This document shows, piece by piece, positions 25,311-34,944 of a stretch of DNA of 64,000 nt; the stretch's first letter is position 1; each line of letters begins with the position of its first letter. The stretch is from Gammaproteobacteria bacterium (GTDB lineage: Bacteria > Pseudomonadota > Gammaproteobacteria > Burkholderiales > Nitrosomonadaceae). The notes below the pieces were generated by a model that saw only the letters and a list, made by a program, of their open reading frames with translations, was not told where the DNA came from and made no database searches. The stretch spans positions 2,170,001-2,234,000 of the forward strand of contig CP054180.1 in the NCBI GenBank assembly GCA_015709635.1, given 5' to 3'. A program made the translations under genes and the position numbers.

Positions 25311-26681
25311 TCAATAAGTCACTAGCGCTGCGGTACTTACCGTGGATAAATTATCTTCAGCATCAAAGGCCTTAACTGTGTAACTATAAAGAGTTCCCTT
25401 GGCGGTACCTGTAATGACATCATTAAACTTATTTGTCGTAGTTACACCGATTTTTGTCCCATTCCGATAGATATTGTATCCTGCAACCGCCACATTATCC
25501 GAGGATGCACCCCACGTTAATGCAACACCGGCAGCAGTCGAATATTTTGATATTTTCGCAGCGACTGAGGAAGGCGCAGCTGGAGCTGCGGTATCGAAAT
25601 TATAACAAGACATTCCCTCACCGCATGGAAAATCATTCCATATTTGCAATCCCGTTATATGATTGTCCACTGTAACATGGCCCCCGCTGTATGGATTGCT
25701 AACAAATATCCGGGTTATAGGTAAATTATAATTTCCCATGTTCGGTCCATGGTGATCAACAATCACTTCGCCGTTGACCGCCGCCCAGAAGCGTCCATCA
25801 CTGCCACTGGACCGATGCCAATAAACTTCAAATTTGGACCATTTATCAATAGGTATTGGAACAACGCGGTTGGTCTCAATCCAATAATCAACCGGTGTAA
25901 ATGGGCCATTGGCAACATTATCACCCTTCGTGAGCCAATAAAGCTTACCATCACCTCCCTTCACGACATAAACCGTGATGCGGTAATCTCCACGCCATGT
26001 GTCACCGTAACCTCCAGTCTTGAATTCAAACTGGGTACGCCAATTTGCCGATGGCACCGAAATATCCAATTGCGTTTCCAAGTCTGCCTGATACTTGAAC
26101 CAGTAAGTAATGTACAAGTCATTGATGTCACCAATTCTCCATGGTCTGTTGATTACTAATGGTGCTTGTGATCCTCCCGTTCCTATATCTCCCTTTATTT
26201 TCACCTGTTGTGAGAGCTCATTGATCAAGCTTCCTTTGGGTCCAATAACTGGTGCAATTTGATTGGCTATATAGTTTCCAATCGTCGAAGAAGTAATAGG
26301 ATCGACAGTAATCAACTGGACTCCGGAGAAATCCGAACCCAATGCGGAAACCGGCCAAGTATAACCGGTTTCCTTGTCAGTACCGTTAATGCTTTGCAAT
26401 GCCCCATAAGTGCTGAAGTTATATAGCGGGCCAAGTGAAACTCCGGAGCCAAGATTCGATCTAAAAAGCAGAGTGGTAGCGGAGGAGCTTGAAGCGACTG
26501 TCAAATCAGCTGCAGTACCTACTAAAGAATAAAATGACAATCCAGCAAATAACGCCGTAATAATACCTTGCTTCACGATATATTTAATGGTGGATTGTCT
26601 TACTAATAAGACGCACATAATAAGTTTTAATAAAATAGCAGCTATAGACTGTAATTCTCGGCGACAAAAATTCAAACTCAT
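25311..26681 (-). CDS. Secreted jelly-roll + fibronectin-III protein, paralogue 2
   Basis: A 456-residue protein with a long N-terminal leader including a hydrophobic segment (about residues 38-55), the same beta-sandwich domain as the neighbouring gene (LLFRSNLGSGVSLGPLYNF to LQIWNDFPCGEGMSCYNFD), then a fibronectin type III domain of about 90 residues (PSSVAAKISKY...VALTWGASSDNVAVAGYNIYRNG...LYSYTVKAFDAEDNLS). FN3 domains are common in secreted carbohydrate-active enzymes. GGAG lies upstream of the ATG. It is nearly identical over its mature part to the gene at 45535, in inverted orientation 20 kb away. Confidence 0.68.
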   Translation of the reverse strand: MSLNFCRRELQSIAAILLKLIMCVLLVRQSTIKYIVKQGIITALFAGLSFYSLVGTAADLTVASSSSATTLLFRSNLGSGVSLGPLYNFSTYGALQSINGTDKETGYTWPVSALGSDFSGVQLITVDPITSSTIGNYIANQIAPVIGPKGSLINELSQQVKIKGDIGTGGSQAPLVINRPWRIGDINDLYITYWFKYQADLETQLDISVPSANWRTQFEFKTGGYGDTWRGDYRITVYVVKGGDGKLYWLTKGDNVANGPFTPVDYWIETNRVVPIPIDKWSKFEVYWHRSSGSDGRFWAAVNGEVIVDHHGPNMGNYNLPITRIFVSNPYSGGHVTVDNHITGLQIWNDFPCGEGMSCYNFDTAAPAAPSSVAAKISKYSTAAGVALTWGASSDNVAVAGYNIYRNGTKIGVTTTNKFNDVITGTAKGTLYSYTVKAFDAEDNLSTVSTAALVTY

Positions 26682-26988
26682 AGTTTCTCCTTAGTTAAGA
26701 TTTAGAACAATATCTAACTGATTAAATAAGATAATATCTTACACTCGTAATATCATTCATTGATTTTTCCAATCGTTGAGAGTAGACAATCGAATTTCAC
26801 AACGAGTGGAATGGAATACTCTTCTTTTGATTACTTGCGAAAACTGTCATTTTGTAAAAATGAAGTCACGCAGTTTTTAGCTGGAGAGCTTGCAAAGATA
26901 TATTTTGTTACAGCCTCAACTGCCGAGGCTATCAACAGCAGTAAATCATTGTATAATATTAAATAGTAGCCTTTCTTATCAAGAAGCT
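26682..26988. other. Intergenic region upstream of paralogue 2
   Basis: About 300 AT-rich bases. I searched both strands for the GEMM riboswitch found before the third paralogue and it is not here. A hairpin AGCCTCGGCAGTTGAGGCT lies near 26910 and could end the methyltransferase transcript. Confidence 0.45.
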
Positions 26989-27849
26989 TCAGACTGAGTC
27001 ATCCTTGATGGGTTTCAGATGAACCCACAAGTGCCACCCAAGAGCCCGCTCAAGCGGCAACCAATGCACTGGAAGCGGCGGTGCATGCATAAACCGCTTA
27101 TATGAGCGAATGATTTTAAAATTTGGAAAATATTTCTCAACTTCCTGTAAATCATAAACTTTTGAATAAGGATTCAACGGACCGTCAGTGTTTCTGTGAA
27201 TAAAATTATCCATGCTAAGGTAGTGAAATAACCCCATGGTATTCGCATTGGCAAGATGTTGACCATAAATCGAGTGCGGATCCGGTCTCATGAAATAAAT
27301 CGCCAATAATCCTAATCTTCTGACTATGCTGATAGAAATTAAATAGTTCAGTGACCACTTCGCATAGAGCATTATGACCAATTCTCCGCTTGGTTTTAAA
27401 ACACGATTAATTTCTCGCTGAGCAGTCAGGATGTCTGGTACATGATGCAAGACACCATGACTAAAAACGATATCGAAGCTGTTATCGTCGAAAGGAATCT
27501 GCAAAACGCTACCTTGCTTAATTGATTGATGGGGTAATTGCCGCAAGGAAAGCCGCGTTTGTACTCTTGCCACAGATTCCGGAGTAAGGTCAAGTCCTGA
27601 CCAATGGGCTCCACGTCTTATGATCTGCTCGGAATCAGCACCCTGCCCCAGGCCGATCTCAAGTACCTGTTTCCCATCAAAATTGATATTATCCAAGCAT
27701 TTGAGGATATGAGCTTCTTTTGTGTACCGAAACTTATCGTAATCGGTAAAGAAAGCCTCATAGTTTCCCCGGCGCTGTTCAAGACCACCAACCTGCATAT
27801 CGCCACAAGGATTGCGATTCCAGAAGTCTTGAATGTCTGATTCATTCAT
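26989..27849 (-). CDS. Class I SAM-dependent methyltransferase
   Basis: A 286-residue methyltransferase. The start MNESDIQDFWN at 27849 has GGAG seven bases upstream; a longer in-frame start at 27876 does not. Motif I is VLEIGLGQGADSEQ, followed by GLDLTPESV, a post-I FDIVFSHGVLHHVPD and a C-terminal region with several aromatic residues. Related proteins methylate sugars or lipids in polysaccharide clusters. The specific substrate is unknown. Minus-strand island gene. Confidence 0.8.
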   Translation of the reverse strand: MNESDIQDFWNRNPCGDMQVGGLEQRRGNYEAFFTDYDKFRYTKEAHILKCLDNINFDGKQVLEIGLGQGADSEQIIRRGAHWSGLDLTPESVARVQTRLSLRQLPHQSIKQGSVLQIPFDDNSFDIVFSHGVLHHVPDILTAQREINRVLKPSGELVIMLYAKWSLNYLISISIVRRLGLLAIYFMRPDPHSIYGQHLANANTMGLFHYLSMDNFIHRNTDGPLNPYSKVYDLQEVEKYFPNFKIIRSYKRFMHAPPLPVHWLPLERALGWHLWVHLKPIKDDSV

Positions 27850-28048
27850 CTTTCTTCTCCATGTATTTTTCACCAAGCATCTGCAAAAATTTAATTACAA
27901 TACAGGCACCTGATAAATATAATTACCGAATATCTATCTTGGTTATTTTTAATCTAGAATTGACACTGGTCTTTTCTATTTTTACTAAGTCTTTTAATTA
28001 TGAGGATTTTTAAGCATGCGTGCGTCAACAATGGATATCACTTAACTG

Positions 28049-28849
28049 CTATTTGGCCAAAACCAGCAGTGAAAAGCCCCCCAGGACCCTAACAGCCAAA
28101 TCGTTATTCACTGAGAAAAACAATTTTCGCGGTAACTTCATTAAATTTGCTTTCCATCCCCTGTTTGGCAGTTCTATGGCACTATTTGTGTAAAAATAAT
28201 CCACAATGTCGTACCCTGTATCTTTCAGGGTTTCCAATGCTGTTTCTTTTGTAAAGTAATGAATATGCCCAACTGATCTTCTGAGTGTAAGAATTGGCGA
28301 TGCACGAAGCACCGTTTGAATCGAGAGGTCAAGAGGGATATGAAAAATCTTATATTCTGCCTTTGTTTTGAATTTTCTTAGAAAATCAAAATAATCCTCA
28401 ATATGCTCAAATACATCAATCGCCATAGCAATATCAAAATACGTTGCATCATCCTCTAATAAATTGCCAAGCTTAAAAGTTAAATCTCTGCGGGTTCAAT
28501 TCCCCGCCCCTTGGGGCGAAAGCTGGTTGAAAAACCAGCAGATTGAAGAACGCAGTTAATACCCCGCTGCTTGCGGCGGGGTGCTTTATTTGTGCTTTGA
28601 TTTCTTGGCGCACAGTTCAAGTGCTTGCGGAGATATTTCATAACCGAAGAATTCTTTTTTATCGCCGTAGTGATTGGATAACTGGTTCAATACTTCCCCA
28701 GCTCCACACCCGATTTCACAGATCTTGTTTGGATGAAGAGAATTTTTCTCAATAATTTTTTTTATTTGTACTGCCTTCCATGGCGAATCTTCCTCATGCC
28801 AAGTAGGATTGTTTTCTCGATAGGTTCCATCACTATATATTTGAGCCAC
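28049..28849 (-). pseudogene. Methyltransferase gene split by a hairpin insertion
   Basis: The N-terminal part (MAQIYSDGTYRENNPTWH, with motif I ICEIGCGAGEVLNQL and GYEISPQALELCAKK) lies at 28849-28589, and the C-terminal part (FKLGNLLEDDATYFDIAMAIDVFEHIEDYF to the end at 28049) lies at about 28483-28049. About 105 bases of hairpin-rich sequence separate them and put a stop after KSKHK. Rejoined, the two halves form one class I SAM methyltransferase of about 230 residues, with the acidic motif post-I VFEHIEDY. Whether either half is still expressed is unknown. Confidence 0.82.
28484..28590. repeat. REP/MITE-like hairpin element
   Basis: About 105 bases made almost entirely of inverted repeats: GCCCC-TT-GGGGC, CTGGTTgaaaAACCAG, and ACCCCGC-TGCTTGCG-GCGGGGT. 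No coding potential. The pattern resembles REP-type repeats moved by IS200-like (RAYT) transposases. It interrupts the methyltransferase gene at 28049-28849. I found no second copy in the window. Confidence 0.65.
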
Positions 28850-28987
28850 ATCACCTCCTGTTCCGGTATAAATAGCTGTATTAGAGTTCGAAAAATTCCA
28901 TCACAACAAATGAAGAGTCAGTCAGAGCATGCAGAATTCGATGTTTTCATATCGAACCGCAGTATTAAGATGCCAATAGCAATTCCC

Positions 28988-30184
28988 TCAAGAAAATAAT
29001 ACATCGTATGCGGCCAGTAACTTCGGTGCCTCATATTGCCACTCCAATTCATTCTTGACACGATTGCGACCAAATTCTCCCATTTGTTCCCGCAATTCAG
29101 AGTCATCCAGCAACCGCACAATTTTCAGAGCCATATCGACCGGATCATTTTTTTTCGCGTATAACGACGCATCCTGTGCAGAAACCCGGCCTTCGGTAAG
29201 ATCGAATTGCACAATGGGCTTGCCTAAGGCCATATATTCCATGATCTTGTTCATTGTGGATTTATCGTTCATTTCATTGGCCACATCCGGATTTACACAT
29301 ACTTCAGCAGTATTGAGCATTTCTAGTAATTCCTGATCAGACACTCTACCGGTAAACGTAACGAAATCAGCGATATCCAGCTTAATGGTTAGTTGCTTCA
29401 TTTCATCCAGCGATGTGCCGCCACCGACTAATCCAAAATGCACATCGGAACGCCCCAAATCTTTGATCAAATAACATGCGGCTTGCAATAGCAGATCAAT
29501 CCCTTCCTGTGCCCCCATCACGCCGACATAACCGACCAAATACCGCCGTCCGTGTTTAAGTTCCCTCTTGGGCGGCAAGATACGCAAGCGATCCAGCTTA
29601 GGCCCGCTACGCACCACAAAAACTTTGGTTGGATCCATTCCGCCACGTTCAATCGCGATCTTTTTATAAGATTCATTGGTAGCGATCGAAACATCGGCGG
29701 TCTTAAATGTCCAGCGTTCGAACAACACCAGTAATTTATAAAAAAAATCACGCCGCCCGAACTTGGCTTCATAGAGCTCCGGATTGATATCATGGTGATC
29801 AAACAGAAACTTTTTGCGCATAAACAACTTAAAGAAACCGCCAATCAGAAACAATAAATCGGGCGGATTGCACGCGTGAATTACCTCGAACCCCTGAGAA
29901 AACTGCACTTTCCAGGTCAGCCGGAAAGTATGAAATAGCGCGACGGAGTATTCAATCAAGTAACCTTTAGCACCCTCGGCTTCGAACGGCAAACAATAAC
30001 GATAAATATGAATTCCGTCAATGACTTCATATTCCTTCTCATATCCTTTACCCGTTGGACAAATAATGGAAACGACGTAACCGTTGTCATGCAGCGTTGT
30101 CGCTTCCTGCCATACTCGGCGATCAAAAGGGGAAGGAAGATTTTCGACTAAAATTAGTACCCGGCGTGGAGTAATAGACGGCAT
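28988..30184 (-). CDS. GT4-family glycosyltransferase
   Basis: A 398-residue glycosyltransferase of the GT-B fold. The N-terminal domain begins PRRVLILVENLPSPFDRRVWQEATTL, and the donor domain includes YVGVMGAQEGIDLLLQA, FTGRVSDQELLEML and a C-terminal E-x7-E type segment (NDKSTMNKIMEYMALGKPIVQFD). It should transfer a nucleotide-activated sugar to a lipid-linked or polymeric acceptor in the cytoplasm. It lies three bases after the upstream methyltransferase gene, so they are co-transcribed. Confidence 0.88.
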   Translation of the reverse strand: MPSITPRRVLILVENLPSPFDRRVWQEATTLHDNGYVVSIICPTGKGYEKEYEVIDGIHIYRYCLPFEAEGAKGYLIEYSVALFHTFRLTWKVQFSQGFEVIHACNPPDLLFLIGGFFKLFMRKKFLFDHHDINPELYEAKFGRRDFFYKLLVLFERWTFKTADVSIATNESYKKIAIERGGMDPTKVFVVRSGPKLDRLRILPPKRELKHGRRYLVGYVGVMGAQEGIDLLLQAACYLIKDLGRSDVHFGLVGGGTSLDEMKQLTIKLDIADFVTFTGRVSDQELLEMLNTAEVCVNPDVANEMNDKSTMNKIMEYMALGKPIVQFDLTEGRVSAQDASLYAKKNDPVDMALKIVRLLDDSELREQMGEFGRNRVKNELEWQYEAPKLLAAYDVLFS

Positions 30185-30187
30185 TGA

Positions 30188-30901
30188 TCAGTTTCGTTGG
30201 TAAGCAATGAGAGATTTGGTCACCCCGAATACCCGCTCCTCCAGAATAGAAGCATCGGGAAAATAGAACTTCATATCTTTCATGATGGGTAAATACCAAT
30301 CCGGAATGGTTTTCTTAATCCAGAACCGGTTGGTAAATCGGAACAGCGGTACCTGGAGTCTGCGCGGCAAGTAACTGACAAAAGGGAGCCAAGAGTGTGT
30401 CTCAAACGGAAACCAGCGATGAGGTGCTTGCACAAAATACCCTTTCCCCAGACGGCGGATCTCATTAGCGAACTCACGTTGATGCTGCTTTGCCGCATCC
30501 TGGAAACGGCGCCCCGAAACTAATGTCCATACTTCATCCTTCGGTACTGTGACACGCTCGATAACCGAAGAACAAAATACAATATCAAAGAATTTATCCG
30601 GAAAAGGTATTTGACCGATTTCCGGTATGACAACCGGAACAAATCCAAAATGCTCTGCCGCTTCATTGACAGCTCGTTCGTCAATGTCAGCCACATAGAC
30701 ATTTGAGGGCAACACCGGAGAATCTTCCAGTATCGCGTGAATGTGACTACCGTTCCAGCCACCCAAATCCAGTATTCGTGTTTCCGGAGAAAGCTTGAAA
30801 TTGTCCAGAAACATTTTCGCTCGACGTTGACGAGAGCGAATACGAAACCGCGCAAGCATATTTTCGGGTTCTTCATTAATATATGATGGCTTATGCTTCA
30901 T
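30188..30901 (-). CDS. Class I SAM-dependent methyltransferase
   Basis: A 237-residue methyltransferase starting MKHKPSYINEEPEN at 30901 with GGAG nine bases upstream; an in-frame ATG at 30967 is less likely. Motif I is ILDLGGWNGSHIHAIL, followed by VADIDERAVNEAAEHFG and FFDIVFCSSVIERV. The stop is three bases before the GT4 start, so the two genes are coupled. Probably modifies a sugar of the island polysaccharide. Confidence 0.78.
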   Translation of the reverse strand: MKHKPSYINEEPENMLARFRIRSRQRRAKMFLDNFKLSPETRILDLGGWNGSHIHAILEDSPVLPSNVYVADIDERAVNEAAEHFGFVPVVIPEIGQIPFPDKFFDIVFCSSVIERVTVPKDEVWTLVSGRRFQDAAKQHQREFANEIRRLGKGYFVQAPHRWFPFETHSWLPFVSYLPRRLQVPLFRFTNRFWIKKTIPDWYLPIMKDMKFYFPDASILEERVFGVTKSLIAYQRN

Positions 30902-31411
30902 TATTTCTATCTCCTGAATTACCTGAGAGATTTCTTGACAATCCACAAAAGGAAAGTTCTCGATCAAGATTGGGTACAGTACCCAGTATCATAAAATCAG
31001 CACCGCCCCAGAAAGTGGACTTGGCTACAGCCCATGACGAACCGGGGGATTGTAGCATCAATGATGCCGCACTTGCGGCAATTAACGTTACAGTAGTGAT
31101 TCAATATGGTATTTATCATCTTACTGAATACTTTAATCGATTCTTTTTGCAGTCCTTATTTTATTGAATTCAGCTTGCACACCAAGCTCGCTCCAAAAGT
31201 ATCCACGTTGCTTCAGATTTCATTAAGGAAGTCCCTGCCACTTAATTTCCTAAGCCGCATTAACGAGACAGCTGAAATTCCGCTGCGATTGAATATCCTA
31301 TTCTCTACTCGACGCTCGCCAAAGCGCGTATCGAATTTCACAGAAACTCTAAGTCTATAACTGCAAATCAAAAAATACCGTATTAGGATCAGTAAAATCG
31401 ACGTTTCTCGA
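30902..31411. other. Intergenic region in the polysaccharide island
   Basis: 510 bases between algD and the methyltransferase gene. It includes GGGTACAGTACCC, a perfect palindrome near 30972, and low-quality ORFs on both strands with no ribosome sites. It may be the leftover of a lost gene; nothing is recognised. The minus-strand promoter for the downstream methyltransferase-GT4 part is expected here. Confidence 0.45.
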
Positions 31412-32722
31412 TTACCAGCAAATTCCATCATAGCCCTCTCCACTTGAATGAGGTACGATCCGGACCAAATCCACCACCACTTGCCCGGGCTTTATTTCAG
31501 CCGGTACACTGCGGAACTCCGCTGCACCGTTGCCAATAACGATGGTTTGCGCAAAATTAAGCACTTCATCCAGCGAGGAAGCCATTAATTTAGAGATATG
31601 CGGAATGTGATTCAAAATATAATCCTGATTCGCGCCGGTCAGAGCCGCCAAGTTCACATTTTTATCGTATAGCTTGAGCTCATACCCCTTGCCAATCAAG
31701 TATTCGATGACTTGAACAAGGGGCGATTCACGCAAATCGTCAGTGCCCGCTTTGAAAGAAAATCCCAGAATACCGATTTTTCTGTGCCCTTTTTCGACGA
31801 TCATTTTGATGCCTTTTTCAATCTGCCGCTGGTTTGACGGCAGAATGGCGTTGATAAGCGGTAAGTCCATATCCAGGCTCTTGCCTTTATACATCAAAGC
31901 ACGCACGTCCTTCGGCAGGCACGAACCGCCGAAAGCGAACCCCGGTTTCATGTAGTATGGAGACAGATTCAGTTTTGTATCCTGACAAAAAATCTCCATC
32001 ACCCTGTGGCCATCAATACCCTCTGCCTTGCAGAGATTGCCGATTTCATTGGCAAATGCCACTTTAACGGCGTGCCACGTATTATCCGCATATTTAACCA
32101 TTTCTGCTGTTTCGACTGCGGTTCGAATAAGCGGTGCGGTCATTTTTTCGTAAAGCTGCATCAATAACTCACCGGCTTTTGTGTCACTCTCGCCGATCAC
32201 AGTTTTGGGCGGATTGTAATAATCGAATACGGCCGTTCCTTCACGCAGGAATTCCGGATTATTGCATACACCGAAATCGACTCCTGCTTTTTTTCCAGAG
32301 TAAGATTCCAACGCCGGGATCACAATCGTACGCATGGAACCCGGCAGCATCGTACTACGTGCGACGACGACATGAAAAGCACTTTTTTCTTTAAGCGCCG
32401 CACCGATTTGTTCACACACCTTGCGAACATGACTCAAATCCAGATTACCGTTCAGTTGTGAAGGCGTTCCCACGCATACCAGGGAAATATCTGAATTCAT
32501 CACTGCATCACGCACATCCAAGGTTGCTCGCAGTACATTATTTTTAACCGCTGCAGCGACCATTTCCCCGATATCTTTCTCGACAATCGGTGAAACACCT
32601 TGATTGATCAAATCAACTTTTGTTTTATTAGGATCGACCCCGATCACGGAATGTCCGTCAGTAGCTAAACATCCAGCAGAAACAGTACCCACATATCCCA
32701 AACCAAATATACTTATCTTCAT
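31412..32722 (-). CDS. algD: GDP-mannose 6-dehydrogenase (AlgD-type)
   Basis: Oxidises GDP-mannose to GDP-mannuronic acid with two NAD. 436 residues, the exact length of Pseudomonas AlgD, and colinear with it from memory: N-terminal KISIFGLGYVGTVSAGCLA (NAD site), VCVGTPS, NPEFLREGTA, and catalytic Cys268 in GFAFGGSCLPKDVRAL, then GFSFKAGTDDLRESPLVQ and a terminal EGYDGICW. This implies that the island polysaccharide contains mannuronic (or derived) acid. UDP-glucose dehydrogenase is the main alternative, but the C-terminus is AlgD-like. Confidence 0.88.
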   Translation of the reverse strand: MKISIFGLGYVGTVSAGCLATDGHSVIGVDPNKTKVDLINQGVSPIVEKDIGEMVAAAVKNNVLRATLDVRDAVMNSDISLVCVGTPSQLNGNLDLSHVRKVCEQIGAALKEKSAFHVVVARSTMLPGSMRTIVIPALESYSGKKAGVDFGVCNNPEFLREGTAVFDYYNPPKTVIGESDTKAGELLMQLYEKMTAPLIRTAVETAEMVKYADNTWHAVKVAFANEIGNLCKAEGIDGHRVMEIFCQDTKLNLSPYYMKPGFAFGGSCLPKDVRALMYKGKSLDMDLPLINAILPSNQRQIEKGIKMIVEKGHRKIGILGFSFKAGTDDLRESPLVQVIEYLIGKGYELKLYDKNVNLAALTGANQDYILNHIPHISKLMASSLDEVLNFAQTIVIGNGAAEFRSVPAEIKPGQVVVDLVRIVPHSSGEGYDGICW

Positions 32723-32785
32723 GTGACTCCTTTAACTCATTGATCAGAATATATTTTCTCAATTCATTAGAATAATTCAGACATT

Positions 32786-34774
32786 TTAATCTATTGTAAT
32801 CCGTAAAATCGTCACCCTTTTCGCCGCACCAGTGATTTTCTCCCGCCACATAATCGTCGACGTCGGCATTTTTTCATCAAAGCGGCGAGATACCCAACCG
32901 GACGGCGGCTCATCTCTGCCATGCATCAATTCCGGTTTGCAAGCACTATCCGGCATCGTCATTTGCATGTTGACATTGGCCACTGCCGCTTGTACTTGGC
33001 ACGATTCAATCCGCACTTCGCACATTTCGGCAAAATGCCAGTTAAGTTCAATCGTGTGTTCTTGAGTGCATTCAAAAGCATCTTCCACCCGGATGATCCC
33101 CTCATTCTTCAGGAATTCTATCGTTCTGCGATGAATGACCGGATCGGGCAGACGCGTATAACCGTCATGACTCCCGATCAGACAATCTCTCTCCTGATCG
33201 CTTTCCCAGCGCTCACAGCGTACATTCGCCTGGCGCAACCACATAAAATTGCCACCCGGCTCGGATTGATCGACCCCATCAACGCGCACGGTATTGTGCG
33301 CCGAGGTACCGCGAAAATAATCACGCCACTTTTTCTGCGTATGAAATGCATAAGTGCCGGGATCAATCAACAGTGCGTGACCTGCCACCGACAAAGTAAA
33401 CGACAATGCATCGGCATGGCCGTGCGCGGCGATAGAAAGATAACCGAGTGGCCCGGCATCAGCGACGATGCGAATTTCATCGGTGGTGTCGAGTTTATTG
33501 CCGAGAATAAAATAGCCGCCCTCGGGAAATTCCCGTTGCACTGCTGATCGATTTTCACTTGGCACCAATGCATCGAATGTGTATTTGGCGTCATCGCCCA
33601 GCAGCCAGCAACTTTTATCGTCGAAATATTTTGCCTTAGCTTTGAAATCAGTCCGCTTAAACAATACCGCACCCGTTGCCAGCAGCGAACGATAAACATG
33701 CCAATCGCTTTCTTTACTCCAATGCACCATTAACGCACCATCGGCATCGCCGATCATGGGAACAGCACCGGAAATATCCATCAGCGATGCGATAAATTCC
33801 AGCATTCGTTCCAGCCGGCCAATAAAGTCTTGAGAAAACTGAATGCCATTCGAGCGACCAACCAACCAGCAAATCAGCATCATGTCGACTACTTCATGCT
33901 GATAATAAACCGCTTGCTCACGATTGACACCGTCAGGTGCATTCTGTTTAAGCGCTTCAATTTCAAGTTCAGCGTAAGCCTGCTGCTGCCAACGACCACT
34001 TTCTGACCAGCAAGGCCAGGTAATTGCCGCGACAAATAACCCCATCAACTCACCGAAGAGATGATTATTAGCCGACGAGTGCCGTGACAGATAGCTGGCG
34101 ATAAAATGACTGTGCTGATAGATACTGTCCAGCCAACGGCGCTTAAAACGTTGCCCGCTGTCGGAATTAAATAAAGAACTGGTTTTGCCACCCAGCAAAT
34201 GCCACGTAAACGACCAATTGACAAGCCGTATGGCTAATTCAAGCGAGCTGGTCCAATTCACCCCGAACGGGTACGGGCATTGTTCAAACCATGAATCAAG
34301 CAACAACTGCACACCTTGCGCGTAACGCATGTCGCCGCTCAAATGATAAGCTTGCGCGAGTGTCGTCAGATGAAGGTGGCGATTAGGTTCCCAGAGATAC
34401 TTGATATCACCGACCAAGCATTCATCGCGATAATCCAGCGTTTTACCCAATACCAGTGGCGCTTCGATACCTGTCTTGGGATCGCGGCTCCACTGTGGCG
34501 GAAAACCTAACTGGACGTTACACAGAGCAAAAACATCGTAATATCCGGCTAGCACCCGATCCGCCGCGGCACGATAGAGCGCGGAATCCATACTGCGCGG
34601 CAGCGGATTCAGCCAGGCCTTACCGAAGCGCGAACAATCCGGCGAAGGGGGTCGCCGCATCCACTTGACGGTCAGCAATTCCGCTTTGGTCTGAACAGCT
34701 TGGCGAATACGATAACCAATTTCAGGTAATCCCATTGTCCGCAATCGGTTAAATTTCCAAGCAAGGTTATTCAT
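32786..34774 (-). CDS. Heparinase II/III-family polysaccharide lyase-like protein
   Basis: A 662-residue protein with the alginate/heparin lyase layout: an alpha-toroid domain (about residues 60-380, WEPNRHLHLTTLAQAYHLSGD, SSANNHLFGELMGLF) and a C-terminal heparinase II/III beta-sandwich (about 410-640, AAHGHADALSFTLSVAGHALLIDPGTYAFH). No signal peptide is apparent. Such genes are standard members of exopolysaccharide clusters with AsnB-like proteins and may trim or epimerise polymer. It lies upstream of algD on the same strand. Confidence 0.87.
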   Translation of the reverse strand: MNNLAWKFNRLRTMGLPEIGYRIRQAVQTKAELLTVKWMRRPPSPDCSRFGKAWLNPLPRSMDSALYRAAADRVLAGYYDVFALCNVQLGFPPQWSRDPKTGIEAPLVLGKTLDYRDECLVGDIKYLWEPNRHLHLTTLAQAYHLSGDMRYAQGVQLLLDSWFEQCPYPFGVNWTSSLELAIRLVNWSFTWHLLGGKTSSLFNSDSGQRFKRRWLDSIYQHSHFIASYLSRHSSANNHLFGELMGLFVAAITWPCWSESGRWQQQAYAELEIEALKQNAPDGVNREQAVYYQHEVVDMMLICWLVGRSNGIQFSQDFIGRLERMLEFIASLMDISGAVPMIGDADGALMVHWSKESDWHVYRSLLATGAVLFKRTDFKAKAKYFDDKSCWLLGDDAKYTFDALVPSENRSAVQREFPEGGYFILGNKLDTTDEIRIVADAGPLGYLSIAAHGHADALSFTLSVAGHALLIDPGTYAFHTQKKWRDYFRGTSAHNTVRVDGVDQSEPGGNFMWLRQANVRCERWESDQERDCLIGSHDGYTRLPDPVIHRRTIEFLKNEGIIRVEDAFECTQEHTIELNWHFAEMCEVRIESCQVQAAVANVNMQMTMPDSACKPELMHGRDEPPSGWVSRRFDEKMPTSTIMWREKITGAAKRVTILRITID

Positions 34775-34944
34775 GGTTAATAAAATCAGCTACCTTAGCT
34801 GCTGCACGGCTGGCATTGAATAAGATAATAAAAAATGATTACAAAACATGTAAAGAATCAAAATATTTGCAGAGAAATTGCAGAAATTTTTCTCTTACAA
34901 AGCATTACAGCCACTAATTCGTAACCAGCAGCAAATGCTCAATA

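Noticed and set aside
26682..26990. Second GEMM riboswitch before the paralogous secreted gene
   Set aside because: Conserved GGCAAAC and GACGCAAAG blocks are absent on both strands.
28488..28510. tRNA-like T-arm (GGGTTCAATTCCC)
   Set aside because: No acceptor, D or anticodon arm around it; it is part of the hairpin element.
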